NCBI GenBank assembly: GCA_023258775.1
Contig: JALQWJ010000005.1
Span: 1 to 17,836, forward strand
Length of the DNA stretch: 17,836 bases
Reading direction: 5' to 3'
From: Burkholderiaceae bacterium
GTDB lineage: Bacteria > Pseudomonadota > Gammaproteobacteria > Burkholderiales > Burkholderiaceae_E
The position numbers and the translations under genes are program-made. How positions within the stretch are numbered: the first letter of the stretch is position 1; each line of letters starts with the position of its first letter. Shown in pieces: positions 1 through 7,476 of the stretch. The notes beneath the pieces are model-generated. The model did not search any database. It saw only the letters and a program-made list of their open reading frames with translations, and was not told the origin of the DNA.

Positions 1-2421
1 GACTCGATGATTGCAAAACTGATTGTCTCGATTCCTTGTGCGTCGGGCGATGCGGATTGGGATAGGCTACTTTCGAAAACACGTTCTGCACTTTCAGATG
101 TTGAGATTGAGGGATTGAAGACGAACATCCATTGGGTCGTGGTCGTCTTAACTGAGCTTCTATCAAAAAAGGAAACAAATCCTTGGGTTGATTTGACGAC
201 GCAATGGTTTGATGAATGGCTCACGGTTCAATTTTCTGATACGCGAGCTTCAGTGCCAAAACACAGTCGACAAGGCCCCGGGACCAAACAAAAAGAAGAT
301 GAAAAATCAATCGAACTGAGCGAGCAGATCCAGCGAGAACCTAGGCAGGTTCAGCTAGAACCTAGGCAGATCCAGCAAGAAACCAGGCAGATTCAGGGAA
401 TTTATGCGCCGACAGACGGATTAGTTCTAGAACTTATACATTCAGGACTAAGGGTTCGTAAAGGAACTGAGATTGGCTTGATTGAATCAATGAAAATGCA
501 TCATGCGCTGGAGGCTGCGCTCCCGTTACAAGTAATCACATGGCATGTTGAAACCGGATCGCAAGTGCGCGAAGGACAGAAGATCGGTGAGGCGCTAGCA
601 GTCGAATCACGGAGTTGCGTGCTGGACGACTCGCTTTCAATTGCCAATGATTCACAAAGCAATGAAGGGAAGCATCATCGAAATGCCAGCGACCAAAGCC
701 AGCGAACCGAAGCGCTAAATGAAAAAGGAATCCCTACAAAAACAGAAACAGAAACAGAAGCAGAAGCAGAAGCAGAAAAAGAAAAAGAAACAGAAACAGA
801 AACAGCGCGAGAAGCAGGCTTGATGAATGATGTTTTGGAACATCCCAGAGTCAGTGAGTGGCGATACCGTGAAGCCATGACTCTTGATGCAGCCCGCGCG
901 GATGCAGTCACAAAGCGCCATGCCAGTGGTATGCAGACGGCTCGAGAAAATCTTGCGCAGCTACTCGATGTTGGCAGTTTGCGTGAGATCGGGTCTTTGG
1001 TAGTCGCTGCCCAGCGCAAGCGACGCAGTCTTGAAGATCTCATTCAAAACACGCCTGCCGACGGGGTAATTACGGGCATTGGAACAATTCATAGCGATCG
1101 ATTTCCAAAACATTGTCATGTCGCTGTTATTGCATACGATTACACGGTACTCGCCGGGACGCAGGGAAAGCTCAATCACGATAAGCAAGATCGTCTTATT
1201 GATATATGTTCTAGATCTAATATTCCATTGGTTTTGCTTGCTGAAGGCGGCGGAGGAAGACCAGGAGATGTAGATGTTATTACCGCAGGATCGCTTCATA
1301 TCAAGACCTTTTCGCGGTTTGCAGGTCTGAGTGGCAGAGTACCTCTCGTCGGTGTCGTTGCCGGAAGATGCTTTGCGGGTAACGCGGTACTCCTTGGTTG
1401 CTGCGACGTCATCATCGCGACTAGCCAAAGCAATATTGGTATGGCTGGGCCAGCGATGATCGAAGGCGGGGGATTGGGGCGTTTTTCGCCCGAGGCTATC
1501 GGACCAAGTGATGTTCAGCAGGCAAATGGTGTGATCGACGTCATCGCCAATGACGAACGTGACGCGATTTCCTTGGCTAAGCGCTATCTCAGTTATTTCC
1601 AAGGCATCGATAAACATTGGCATTGCCCGAATCCGCAGGGACTCGCAAGTGCCCTGCCTCTTGACCGCTTGCGGGTCTACGACATGCATCAAGTTATCGA
1701 AGGATTAGTCGATGTCGACAGTAGCCTTGAGTTAAGGCCCAATTTTGCGCCAAACATCATCACGATGCTTGCCCGAATTGAAGGTCGGCCCTTCGGCCTG
1801 TTAGCAAATAATCCAATGAAGCTTGGCGGTGCGATCGACGCAAATGCTGCAGACAAAGCGGCACGATTTGTTCAGTTATGCAGTGCACACGGGTTGGCGA
1901 TCGTTTCACTCATTGATACGCCCGGTAACATGGTGGGTCCACAGGCCGAGGAGCAGGCTTTAGTACGCCATTGTTGCCGGCTTTTTCTTGCTGGCGCAAA
2001 GGTCAGGGTTCCTTGGATTTCATTGGTTATCCGGAAAGCCTATGGCTTGGGTGCAATGGCAATGGCAGGAGGTAGCCTCCACGACAGCCTTCTTTCGATT
2101 GCCTGGCCTCAGGCTGAGTTTGGCGGCATGGGGCTTGAAGGAGCAGTGAGGCTTGGGTTTAAGAAGGAGCTTAAGGCGATTCAGGATGAAGGTGAACGAG
2201 ACTTGCTATTCCAAGCTCGCCTCAATGAGTTGATGGAACATGGCAAAGCGGTTTCTGCGGCTATGCTGTTTGAGATTGATGCGGTGATTGACCCTGTAAA
2301 GTCACGAGCGTGGCTGATAAGTGCTTTGGAAATTGCCTTAACAAATAGCCAGCTTAGCGCCAAGCCTAGCTGGGTCATCGACCGGGAGGGCCCAAATGGT
2401 CGGTTTGTGGATGCGTGGTGA
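1..2421 (+). CDS. Fused acyl-CoA carboxylase (biotin carboxylase C-end, biotin carrier, carboxyltransferase), 5' partial
   Basis: The reading frame is open from base 1: the first codons give DSMIAKLIV, which is the internal biotin-carboxylase motif YDSMIAKLI, so the ATG at 7 is not a start and the gene begins upstream. Order seen: C-terminal end of the biotin carboxylase domain with the motif EGLKTN (nt 1 to about 240); a Gln/Arg-rich linker; a biotinyl carrier domain (nt about 403-600) with ESMKM, whose Lys codon at 493-495 is the biotin site; a Thr/Glu/Ala-rich linker; and a complete carboxyltransferase domain with its N half (about 838-1700) and C half (about 1720-2340), including the oxyanion-hole-type glycine stretches GMAGPAMIEGGG and DTPGNMVG. 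The family carboxylates an acyl-CoA at the cost of ATP and bicarbonate. Single-chain forms are known as LCC-type long-chain acyl-CoA carboxylases; the real substrate here is unknown. The downstream CoA-transferase genes fit a role in CoA-ester catabolism. Confidence 0.9.
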   Translation, partial: DSMIAKLIVSIPCASGDADWDRLLSKTRSALSDVEIEGLKTNIHWVVVVLTELLSKKETNPWVDLTTQWFDEWLTVQFSDTRASVPKHSRQGPGTKQKEDEKSIELSEQIQREPRQVQLEPRQIQQETRQIQGIYAPTDGLVLELIHSGLRVRKGTEIGLIESMKMHHALEAALPLQVITWHVETGSQVREGQKIGEALAVESRSCVLDDSLSIANDSQSNEGKHHRNASDQSQRTEALNEKGIPTKTETETEAEAEAEKEKETETETAREAGLMNDVLEHPRVSEWRYREAMTLDAARADAVTKRHASGMQTARENLAQLLDVGSLREIGSLVVAAQRKRRSLEDLIQNTPADGVITGIGTIHSDRFPKHCHVAVIAYDYTVLAGTQGKLNHDKQDRLIDICSRSNIPLVLLAEGGGGRPGDVDVITAGSLHIKTFSRFAGLSGRVPLVGVVAGRCFAGNAVLLGCCDVIIATSQSNIGMAGPAMIEGGGLGRFSPEAIGPSDVQQANGVIDVIANDERDAISLAKRYLSYFQGIDKHWHCPNPQGLASALPLDRLRVYDMHQVIEGLVDVDSSLELRPNFAPNIITMLARIEGRPFGLLANNPMKLGGAIDANAADKAARFVQLCSAHGLAIVSLIDTPGNMVGPQAEEQALVRHCCRLFLAGAKVRVPWISLVIRKAYGLGAMAMAGGSLHDSLLSIAWPQAEFGGMGLEGAVRLGFKKELKAIQDEGERDLLFQARLNELMEHGKAVSAAMLFEIDAVIDPVKSRAWLISALEIALTNSQLSAKPSWVIDREGPNGRFVDAW
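325..396 (+). repeat. In-frame 21-nt tandem repeat in carboxylase linker
   Basis: Three units of 21 nt (325-345, 346-366, 367-387) plus a partial fourth (388-396). They encode QIQREPR, QVQLEPR, QIQQETR and QIQ. The repeat sits just before the biotin carrier domain, in the flexible link to the biotin carboxylase domain. A change in copy number would lengthen or shorten the arm in 7-residue steps without a frameshift. Confidence 0.85.
741..805 (+). repeat. Hexanucleotide tandem repeat in carboxylase linker
   Basis: Nearly eleven units of 6 nt in the order aacaga x3, agcaga x3, aaaaga x2, aacaga x2 and a final aacag. They encode alternating Thr/Ala/Lys-Glu dipeptides in the link between the carrier domain and the carboxyltransferase domain. 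The unit is a multiple of three, so slippage would change linker length by two residues at a time. Confidence 0.9.
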
Positions 2422-2524
2422 GGCGGCAGGATGAGTCGATGAGGCGGCAGGATGAGTCGGTAAGGCGGCAGGATGAGTCGGTGAGGCGGCACGATGAGTC
2501 GATGAGGCCGCTCGATGGGCAATG
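2420..2524 (+). repeat. Intergenic 21-bp tandem repeat at the carboxylase stop
   Basis: Four clear units of 21 bp (2420-2440, 2441-2461, 2462-2482, 2483-2503) share the core ggcggcaggatgagtcg, and a degenerate fifth unit (about 13 of 21 matches) follows at 2504-2524. The array begins inside the TGA stop of the carboxylase (2419-2421). The last 13 bases of that gene (ggatgcgtggtga) match the unit end ggatgagtcggtga with one substitution and one missing base, so the array seems to grow out of the gene's 3' end. Confidence 0.9.
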
Positions 2525-2722
2525 CGTACGGTCAGATTGATTGGTGAGCTCGGCCCAATGAATCCTGGGCGCTCGCTTAGGCATCCAATGGCAAGTGGGG
2601 AGGATCAGCAATCACTCGCGAAAAGGAAGCCCAAAAGGCAATCGATGATGAGCAGTGATGACCCATCAGTGGCGTGCTAGAGTGAAGTGAAGTCATGATG
2701 AAGTGTTGAATCTTAAAAACCA
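2422..2722. other. 301-bp gap between carboxylase and CaiB-type gene
   Basis: The gap holds the 21-bp tandem array in its first third and the hairpin at 2546-2574. The remainder (2575-2722) shows no coding frame I would defend, no good sigma70 pair and no clear Shine-Dalgarno before the ATG at 2723. Confidence 0.6.
2546..2574. other. Possible hairpin downstream of the 21-bp array
   Basis: GAGC (2546-2549), a 3-nt bulge, GCCCA (2553-2557), an 8-nt loop, then TGGGC (2566-2570) and GCTC (2571-2574) can form a 9-bp stem. No T-run follows on either strand, so a classical intrinsic terminator is not supported. It could be an RNA-stabilising structure or chance. Confidence 0.3.
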
Positions 2723-3904
2723 ATGAAACCAACCAGCGAATCTTTCCCTGCTGAGCATCAGTCGACGATGATCGATCACCAGGTTCCCAAGCAATCGGCA
2801 CTCGCCGGCATGAAGGTGCTTGACTTATCCAGGGTTCTTGCCGGACCACTTTGCGCCCAAATACTTGGTGACCTTGGCGCAGAGGTCTTAAAGGTCGAAT
2901 CGCCTGTAGGCGATGAAACCCGCAAGCTTGGCAAAAAAGGGGTCGAAGGCAGCGCACCCTACTTTATGGGCCTTAATCGCAACAAGCGAAATATCGTTCT
3001 CGATTTTGAAAAGCCTGAAGACCGTGCACACTTAGATGCCCTAATCCTCGAATCCGACGTTGTCATTGAAAATTTCTTACAGGGTGCGATGGCCCGATGG
3101 GGTTTTGACTATGAGAGCGTACTTGCTCCTCGTCAACCTCAATTGATCTACGCGAATATCTCGGGATTTGGTTGGTCGGGTCCTCTTAGCGGACTCCCAG
3201 GCTATGACGCGGTGGCTCAAGCGCTAAGTGGTCTTATGTCGATTAACGGCCACGATGAGACAGGACCAACGCGAGTCGGTGTTCCAATTTGTGATATCAC
3301 GACTGGTCTTTATGCGTCCATCGGGATCCTAGCCGCCTGGTCATACCGGCATGCGACAGGCCTTGGACAACGTGTTGATGCAAACCTATATGCCAGTGGT
3401 CTGAGCTTAATGCATCCCCATGCGGCAAATTGGTGGATGCAGTCCATTAACCCAGGCTTATCCGGCAATGCTCACCCCAACATTGCACCTTATGAAATAT
3501 TCGAGATCGCCGGGGAGAGGATGTTTTTGGGTGTTGTCAACGATGGGCAGTTTGCGCGGCTTTGCCGCTTTCTGGGCTTGGATGCGATGGTTGACGATCC
3601 GCGTTTTCTCAACCCTTCTCAGCGCGTGTTGCATCGCGAAGTCCTTCATCAATTGATCAAAGATGCGATGACAGCGAGATGGCACCCACTTTTTTGGCGA
3701 GAGTTAATGCTAGCTGGTGTTCCTGCTGGAATGGTGCATTCCATCCCCCAAGCATTTTCCGCCGAACAGACCAAAGCCCTCGGCTTAGTACCTCGCGCCG
3801 GATTTTATGGCACGCCCTTCCCTGTTGCGCTTTCAAGAACACCCGGCAGCGAGCGAATTGCTGCACCATCACTTCCACACGCTAATCCTGAGAACAAATC
3901 ATGA
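2723..3904 (+). CDS. CaiB/BaiF family (family III) CoA-transferase
   Basis: A 393-residue protein, normal length for the family. The N-terminus carries the family hallmark GMKVLDLSRVLAGPLCAQILGD (split here as GMKVLDLSRVLAGP then LCAQILGD) followed by LGAEVLKVESP. The segment GVPICDITTG contains Asp191 (codon 3293), which lines up with the catalytic Asp that forms the acyl-anhydride intermediate in formyl-CoA transferase. Family III enzymes move CoA from one acyl-CoA to a free acid in the cytoplasm. The first 29 residues are not conserved, and no ribosome site precedes the ATG at 2723, so translation could also start at 2768 or 2810. The stop overlaps the next start by 4 bp (ATGA), implying translational coupling. 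The donor and acceptor are unknown. Confidence 0.9.
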   Translation: MKPTSESFPAEHQSTMIDHQVPKQSALAGMKVLDLSRVLAGPLCAQILGDLGAEVLKVESPVGDETRKLGKKGVEGSAPYFMGLNRNKRNIVLDFEKPEDRAHLDALILESDVVIENFLQGAMARWGFDYESVLAPRQPQLIYANISGFGWSGPLSGLPGYDAVAQALSGLMSINGHDETGPTRVGVPICDITTGLYASIGILAAWSYRHATGLGQRVDANLYASGLSLMHPHAANWWMQSINPGLSGNAHPNIAPYEIFEIAGERMFLGVVNDGQFARLCRFLGLDAMVDDPRFLNPSQRVLHREVLHQLIKDAMTARWHPLFWRELMLAGVPAGMVHSIPQAFSAEQTKALGLVPRAGFYGTPFPVALSRTPGSERIAAPSLPHANPENKS

Positions 3905-4734
3905 AATCCATCAATGACTTGATTACACCAATCGGGGATGGTTGTCGGCTGGCTATCGGCAAGGAAGAAACCGGTGCATCGATCGCTGCAACACTTGCAT
4001 TGATTGCCAAGCGGGTTAGACGCCTTCATTTGATTTGCCTACCGGTATCTGGTTTACAAGCAGATTTGCTGATCGGCGCAGGTTGCGTTGACACGATTGA
4101 AACCTCGGCCGTAAGCCTTGGCGAAGCAGGACCCGCACCAAGATTCACTGCCGCAGTTCGAGAAGGTTCCATTCGATTGATCGATGGGACCTGTCCAGCG
4201 ATTTACGCCGGGTTTCAAGCGAGTCAGAAGGGAATCCCCTTTATACCGTTAAGGGGCATCCTTGACAGCGACTTAATGAAGCATCGCGATAGTTGGAAAA
4301 TGATCGACAACCCCTTCAACAGCGGCGATCGGATCGTTGCAGTTGAATCGATTCGTCCTGACGTTGCCCTCTTTCATGCGCAGGCCTCAGATCGCAACGG
4401 TAATGTATTCGTCGGACGGGACAGAGACGGCGTTTTGCTCGCTCACGCCTCAAAGACAGCACTTATAACGGTCGAAGAATGTATCGATGAGGACTTTATT
4501 CAAGATCCGATTCGATCTGGCTCGAGCTTACCAGAGCTGTACGTAGGTGGCGTTTGCGTTGTCCCAGGCAGCGCCAGGCCGCTTTCGTTTACCGGAAAAC
4601 ACGGCGCTGATACCCAATGGTTGCTTCGCTACGCCAAGGCGGCGCGCTCTGAGTCTGGCTTTTACCAGATGCTCGACGAACTGATGGGGCTACACGGATT
4701 CGAATCGATAAGCGGCCATGCCTTGTGCGTTTGA
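3901..4734 (+). CDS. CoA-transferase family I alpha-like subunit (IpdA/GctA-like)
   Basis: A 277-residue protein of the alpha-subunit fold of family I CoA-transferases. Visible features are an N-terminal GDGCRLAIG (12-20), the SGLQADLLIGAG segment (50-61), a GFQASQKGIPFIPLRG stretch with FIPLRG at 114-119, and the DRNGNVFVG segment typical of this fold. From memory, the sequence layout resembles IpdA, the subunit of a steroid-ring hydrolase, at least as well as glutaconate CoA-transferase A, but this has not been tested by alignment. It should pair with the product of the gene at 4828. The ATG lies inside the ATGA overlap with the CaiB-type gene, so the start is well fixed by coupling. Role: acyl-CoA transfer or CoA-ester hydrolysis in catabolism of an unknown acid. 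Confidence 0.8.
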   Translation: MKSINDLITPIGDGCRLAIGKEETGASIAATLALIAKRVRRLHLICLPVSGLQADLLIGAGCVDTIETSAVSLGEAGPAPRFTAAVREGSIRLIDGTCPAIYAGFQASQKGIPFIPLRGILDSDLMKHRDSWKMIDNPFNSGDRIVAVESIRPDVALFHAQASDRNGNVFVGRDRDGVLLAHASKTALITVEECIDEDFIQDPIRSGSSLPELYVGGVCVVPGSARPLSFTGKHGADTQWLLRYAKAARSESGFYQMLDELMGLHGFESISGHALCV

Positions 4735-4740
4735 TTCCCA

Positions 4741-4825
4741 CAGGGTTGACAGTGACTCTGAGTCAAGGCTGAACCTGAGTTGAGGCTGAACCTGAGTTAA
4801 GGCTGAAACAGAGTTGAGGCTCAAA
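4741..4825 (+). repeat. Intergenic 17-bp tandem repeat between the two CoA-transferase-like subunits
   Basis: Units at 4758-4774, 4775-4791, 4792-4808 and 4809-4825 follow the consensus ctgagttgaggctgaac. A degenerate unit (10 of 17 matches) sits in register at 4741-4757, giving five. The array fills nearly all of the 93-bp space between the alpha and beta genes and ends 2 bp before the next ATG. Because 17 is not a multiple of three, the TGA triplets in each unit rotate through all frames, making the array a strong stop cassette. Confidence 0.92.
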
Positions 4826-4827
4826 TA

Positions 4828-5691
4828 ATGCAGAACGATCAAAAAATTTCGGATAAGCATGAATCGAGAGCACTGGCAGTAAGTAATCAACAATCGAACG
4901 ATTCCCCGAGCCTTGAAACCGTGTCAAAGTCTGGACCTACAAGAGAAAACGGATCAACCATCCTTCCTGTTGAACGCTTAATCGATGTCATTGCTCGGCT
5001 CTTAGCCGGCGTACGTCACGTCGCTGTCGGTGCCTCATCACCCATTCCGGGAAGCGGCGCGTTGCTTGCTCGCGCATTGAGCGAGCGTATCCCGCTTGAA
5101 CAACTTACCCGAGTTTCGATTCTTGGATCTAAACAGCATAACGTTTTCACCAACGGTGGGGTTGAACTTTTCGATATGGCGGCAACCGGCAGGATCGATG
5201 CATTTTTTCTTGGCGGCGGTCAGATTGACGGAGAAGGCAACATCAATCTCATTGGGACAGGAAGCTATCCAAAAAGCGAAGTTCGCTGGCCAGGGTCATT
5301 CGGCTCGGCTTACCTCTACCATCTGGTTCCTCGCGTTATTTTATTTCGGGAGGAACACAGCAGGCGAGTTTTTGTACCGAAAGTTGATTTCATATCAGCG
5401 AGCAGCATCAAACGACAGGCTGATTATCGGCCAGGCGGACCTGTTGCTCTGCTCACGGGACTTTGCCTTTTTCGCTTTGATACGCCGCGCCGCCGGTTCA
5501 TCTTGCAGCAAATCCATCCAGGACATCAACTTGAGGAGGTACGCGATCATACCGGCTTCGATTTTGATCTTGCTGATGATCTTGTGCCCACGCCAGATCC
5601 CACGGAAGAGCGCTTAGCCTTGATCCGCAATCGCGTTCGACATGAAATCGCGGAAACTTACCCCCACTTCGCCAACCAACTTTCGCCATAG
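4828..5691 (+). CDS. CoA-transferase family I beta-like subunit (IpdB/GctB-like)
   Basis: A 287-residue partner of the preceding subunit. The core carries FLGGGQIDGEGNINLIG (127-143), the beta-subunit glycine-rich segment, then a WPGSFGSAYL stretch and VFVPKVDFIS. In active family I CoA-transferases the beta chain has a catalytic Glu in a motif such as SENG; here the matching region reads VFTNGGVELFD (106-116), with no Glu before the NG. That loss is also described for IpdB, where the pair works as a hydrolase rather than a transferase. The first 45 residues are polar, low in complexity and not family-like, and there is no Shine-Dalgarno before 4828, so the true start may be later (a GTG at 4921 is one option). 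It is followed after 5 bp by the asparaginase gene. Confidence 0.78.
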   Translation: MQNDQKISDKHESRALAVSNQQSNDSPSLETVSKSGPTRENGSTILPVERLIDVIARLLAGVRHVAVGASSPIPGSGALLARALSERIPLEQLTRVSILGSKQHNVFTNGGVELFDMAATGRIDAFFLGGGQIDGEGNINLIGTGSYPKSEVRWPGSFGSAYLYHLVPRVILFREEHSRRVFVPKVDFISASSIKRQADYRPGGPVALLTGLCLFRFDTPRRRFILQQIHPGHQLEEVRDHTGFDFDLADDLVPTPDPTEERLALIRNRVRHEIAETYPHFANQLSP

Positions 5692-5696
5692 AAATT

Positions 5697-6692
5697 ATGA
5701 CCAACCGCATTGGCATTGCTTTAATTGGAACCGGTGGCACGATTGCAGGTAGCGCGACCTCTCGGACAAGTTCAACCCACTACACGCCGGCAAGCGTCGG
5801 CGTTGAGGCAATTGTCGCATCGATTCCTGAATTATTAGAACGTTATCACTTAAAGACCACGCAGGCCTTTCAATTAGGCAGTTATGACCTTACGCCTGCG
5901 CACTGGCTGGGTCTTTTACATCACGTCGAGCAGGCCTTAGCTGATCCGGATATTTGTGCAGCAGTCATCACCCATGGGACTGACACGCTCGAAGAAACAG
6001 CGACGTTTTTACACCTTGCCGTTCAATCACACAAGCCCGTGATTGTTATTGGTGCAATGCGACCAGCAACAGCTTATTCGGCAGATGGCCCCGCTAACGT
6101 GATCAACGCGTGCACGGTAGGCGCACATCCTGGAGCGAAAGGCCGTGGGACCATGGTTCTGATGAACGGACGTATCCATAGCGCCTTGCTCGTCAGCAAG
6201 CGCCACGTAAGCAGTATTGAAGCCTTCGATAGTGGCTTTGAAGGAGCCTTAGGTGAGGTAGCCGACGGTACCGTAAGATGGTTTCGGCCGGCACACAGGA
6301 TAAAGCCACTGGCGCTACCCGAGGGTTGCGAATTACCACGGGTTGACCTCATCAGTGCTTATGCGGGTGCCGACGATGTTGCAATCAAGGCTTTCATCGG
6401 TGCAGGAGCGAGAGCAATCATCCATGCTGGGCTAGGTAATGGCAACGCACCGCCGAATGCAAGAGAGACACTCAAGAGACTTGGCGAACACCATGTTTGG
6501 CTTGGTCGCTGTAGTCGTTGGATACCTGGGTCAATCACGCGTAACAGTGGTATGTTCAACGACGACGAACTCGGCATCATTACAGCAACTGGTCTTCAGG
6601 CCCATAAGTTGAGAATTGCTATAATGATTGCGATAGCAAGTGGTCTTGATCGATCCGCTTGTCAGTGCTGGATTGACAGTTTTTGGGGCTAA
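5697..6692 (+). CDS. L-asparaginase family protein, cytoplasmic
   Basis: A 331-residue asparaginase with both active-site signatures. LIGTGGTIAG near the N-terminus contains the nucleophile Thr15, and ITHGTDTLEET contains Thr95 and Asp96 of the second catalytic triad (positions 89 and 90 in the E. coli type II enzyme). The reaction is hydrolysis of asparagine, and often glutamine or related amides, to the acid and ammonia. There is no signal peptide before the first motif, so it should be cytoplasmic although the sequence is of the AnsB-like length class. The start lies 5 bp after the preceding stop and the stop lies 4 bp before the OmpA-family gene, so it is part of an operon. Its link with CoA-ester genes is not explained by known pathways; it might act on an amide substrate of that route or simply share the transcript. 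Confidence 0.92.
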   Translation: MTNRIGIALIGTGGTIAGSATSRTSSTHYTPASVGVEAIVASIPELLERYHLKTTQAFQLGSYDLTPAHWLGLLHHVEQALADPDICAAVITHGTDTLEETATFLHLAVQSHKPVIVIGAMRPATAYSADGPANVINACTVGAHPGAKGRGTMVLMNGRIHSALLVSKRHVSSIEAFDSGFEGALGEVADGTVRWFRPAHRIKPLALPEGCELPRVDLISAYAGADDVAIKAFIGAGARAIIHAGLGNGNAPPNARETLKRLGEHHVWLGRCSRWIPGSITRNSGMFNDDELGIITATGLQAHKLRIAIMIAIASGLDRSACQCWIDSFWG

Positions 6693-6696
6693 TCTC

Positions 6697-7476
6697 ATGG
6701 GACGTAAAACGTTGCTGAAACAGGCGATTGGGCTACTTTTCGCTGCGCTTTTTCACTCACTCGGTTTTGCACAAGGCTTTCGCGAGGCTCCGCGTGCACC
6801 CGCAGCAGGTGCTATCTCACCGATTCAGTCTCCCAATAGCGGCCCTCGCGCGATGGAAGCACAGTCAGCGGGTGCGGCAAGTAATGTTGCCTCGACCGCG
6901 CAGGCGCCATCTGGTCCAGTTAAGGCACCCTCGGCCGACATGTCCATTGAAGAGATGATCAAGGCACTTTCAAGCGGTTCAGCTCAACCTGCGTCAGGTG
7001 CATCGACGGCAGGTACACCGGGTGCAAGCAAATCCGCGCCAGGTGCCGCTAATAGTCCTGGGGCTGCATCCGCCGTGTTGCAGGATCCAGGGAAATCGGC
7101 GCAAAACCCTCAAAGCCCCAATACGTTGAGCGGCGGCGCGGCGATGGTAGACCTGACGATTCAATTCGCATTCGACTCAGCGACAATTCTGGACGAAAGT
7201 AAATCATTACTTGATCGCTTAGGAAAAGCCTTGAATGCGCCCCAATTACAGAGCTTACGTTTCGTGGTTGAAGGCCATACCGACGGTGTTGGCAATAAAC
7301 AATACAACGATCAGCTTTCTGCAAGAAGAGCTCAATCCGTCGTTGATTATTTAACGAATAACGGCGTGAGTGCCACTCGACTTCGAAGCACCGGCAAAGG
7401 TTTCGCGGAGTTACTCTACCCCCAAGATCCTAAGGCTGCGGCCAACAGGAGAGTACGAATTAAAGTCGGTGTTTAA
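6697..7476 (+). CDS. Exported OmpA-family peptidoglycan-binding protein
   Basis: A 259-residue protein. The ATG at 6697 is preferred over the upstream frame opening at 6640 because it begins a classical signal peptide (MGRKTLLKQAIGLL, then a hydrophobic stretch ending FAQ, cleavage likely after Gln26) and it lies just after the asparaginase stop. There is no lipobox Cys. Residues about 27-150 are a Pro/Ala/Ser/Gly-rich linker with a short conserved-looking helix SIEEMIKAL. Residues about 150-258 form the OmpA C-terminal domain: FAFDSA, EGHTDGVG and LSARRAQSV. Asp196 and Arg211 match the pair that binds meso-diaminopimelate in OmpA (same 15-residue spacing), and NRRV ends the domain. It is probably periplasmic and anchored on peptidoglycan. 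There is no beta-barrel. Confidence 0.92.
   Translation: MGRKTLLKQAIGLLFAALFHSLGFAQGFREAPRAPAAGAISPIQSPNSGPRAMEAQSAGAASNVASTAQAPSGPVKAPSADMSIEEMIKALSSGSAQPASGASTAGTPGASKSAPGAANSPGAASAVLQDPGKSAQNPQSPNTLSGGAAMVDLTIQFAFDSATILDESKSLLDRLGKALNAPQLQSLRFVVEGHTDGVGNKQYNDQLSARRAQSVVDYLTNNGVSATRLRSTGKGFAELLYPQDPKAAANRRVRIKVGV

Noticed and set aside
675..1043. Antisense frames with Cys/Phe- and Ser/Val-rich repeats
   Set aside because: They are the reverse reading of the hexanucleotide repeat inside the carboxylase gene and show no family features.
961..1692. 243-residue antisense open frame
   Set aside because: It lies wholly within the conserved carboxyltransferase domain on the other strand and has no recognisable motif.
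2420..2524. CRISPR array
   Set aside because: The units are directly adjacent, with no spacers, and there are no cas genes.
2181..2611. Antisense frames reading Pro-Pro-His-Arg-Leu-Ile-Leu repeats
   Set aside because: This is the translation of the 21-bp tandem array, with no start context or neighbouring signal.
2655..2683. Promoter ahead of the CaiB-type gene (TAGAGT at 2678)
   Set aside because: The matching -35 position reads gtgatg, which is too far from consensus.
2577..2957. 126-residue - strand frame before the CaiB-type gene
   Set aside because: It overlaps the conserved N-terminus of the CoA-transferase and has no family resemblance.
5096..5617. 173-residue + strand frame inside the beta-subunit gene
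   Set aside because: It is out of frame with the clear CoA-transferase-like protein and lacks any known motif.
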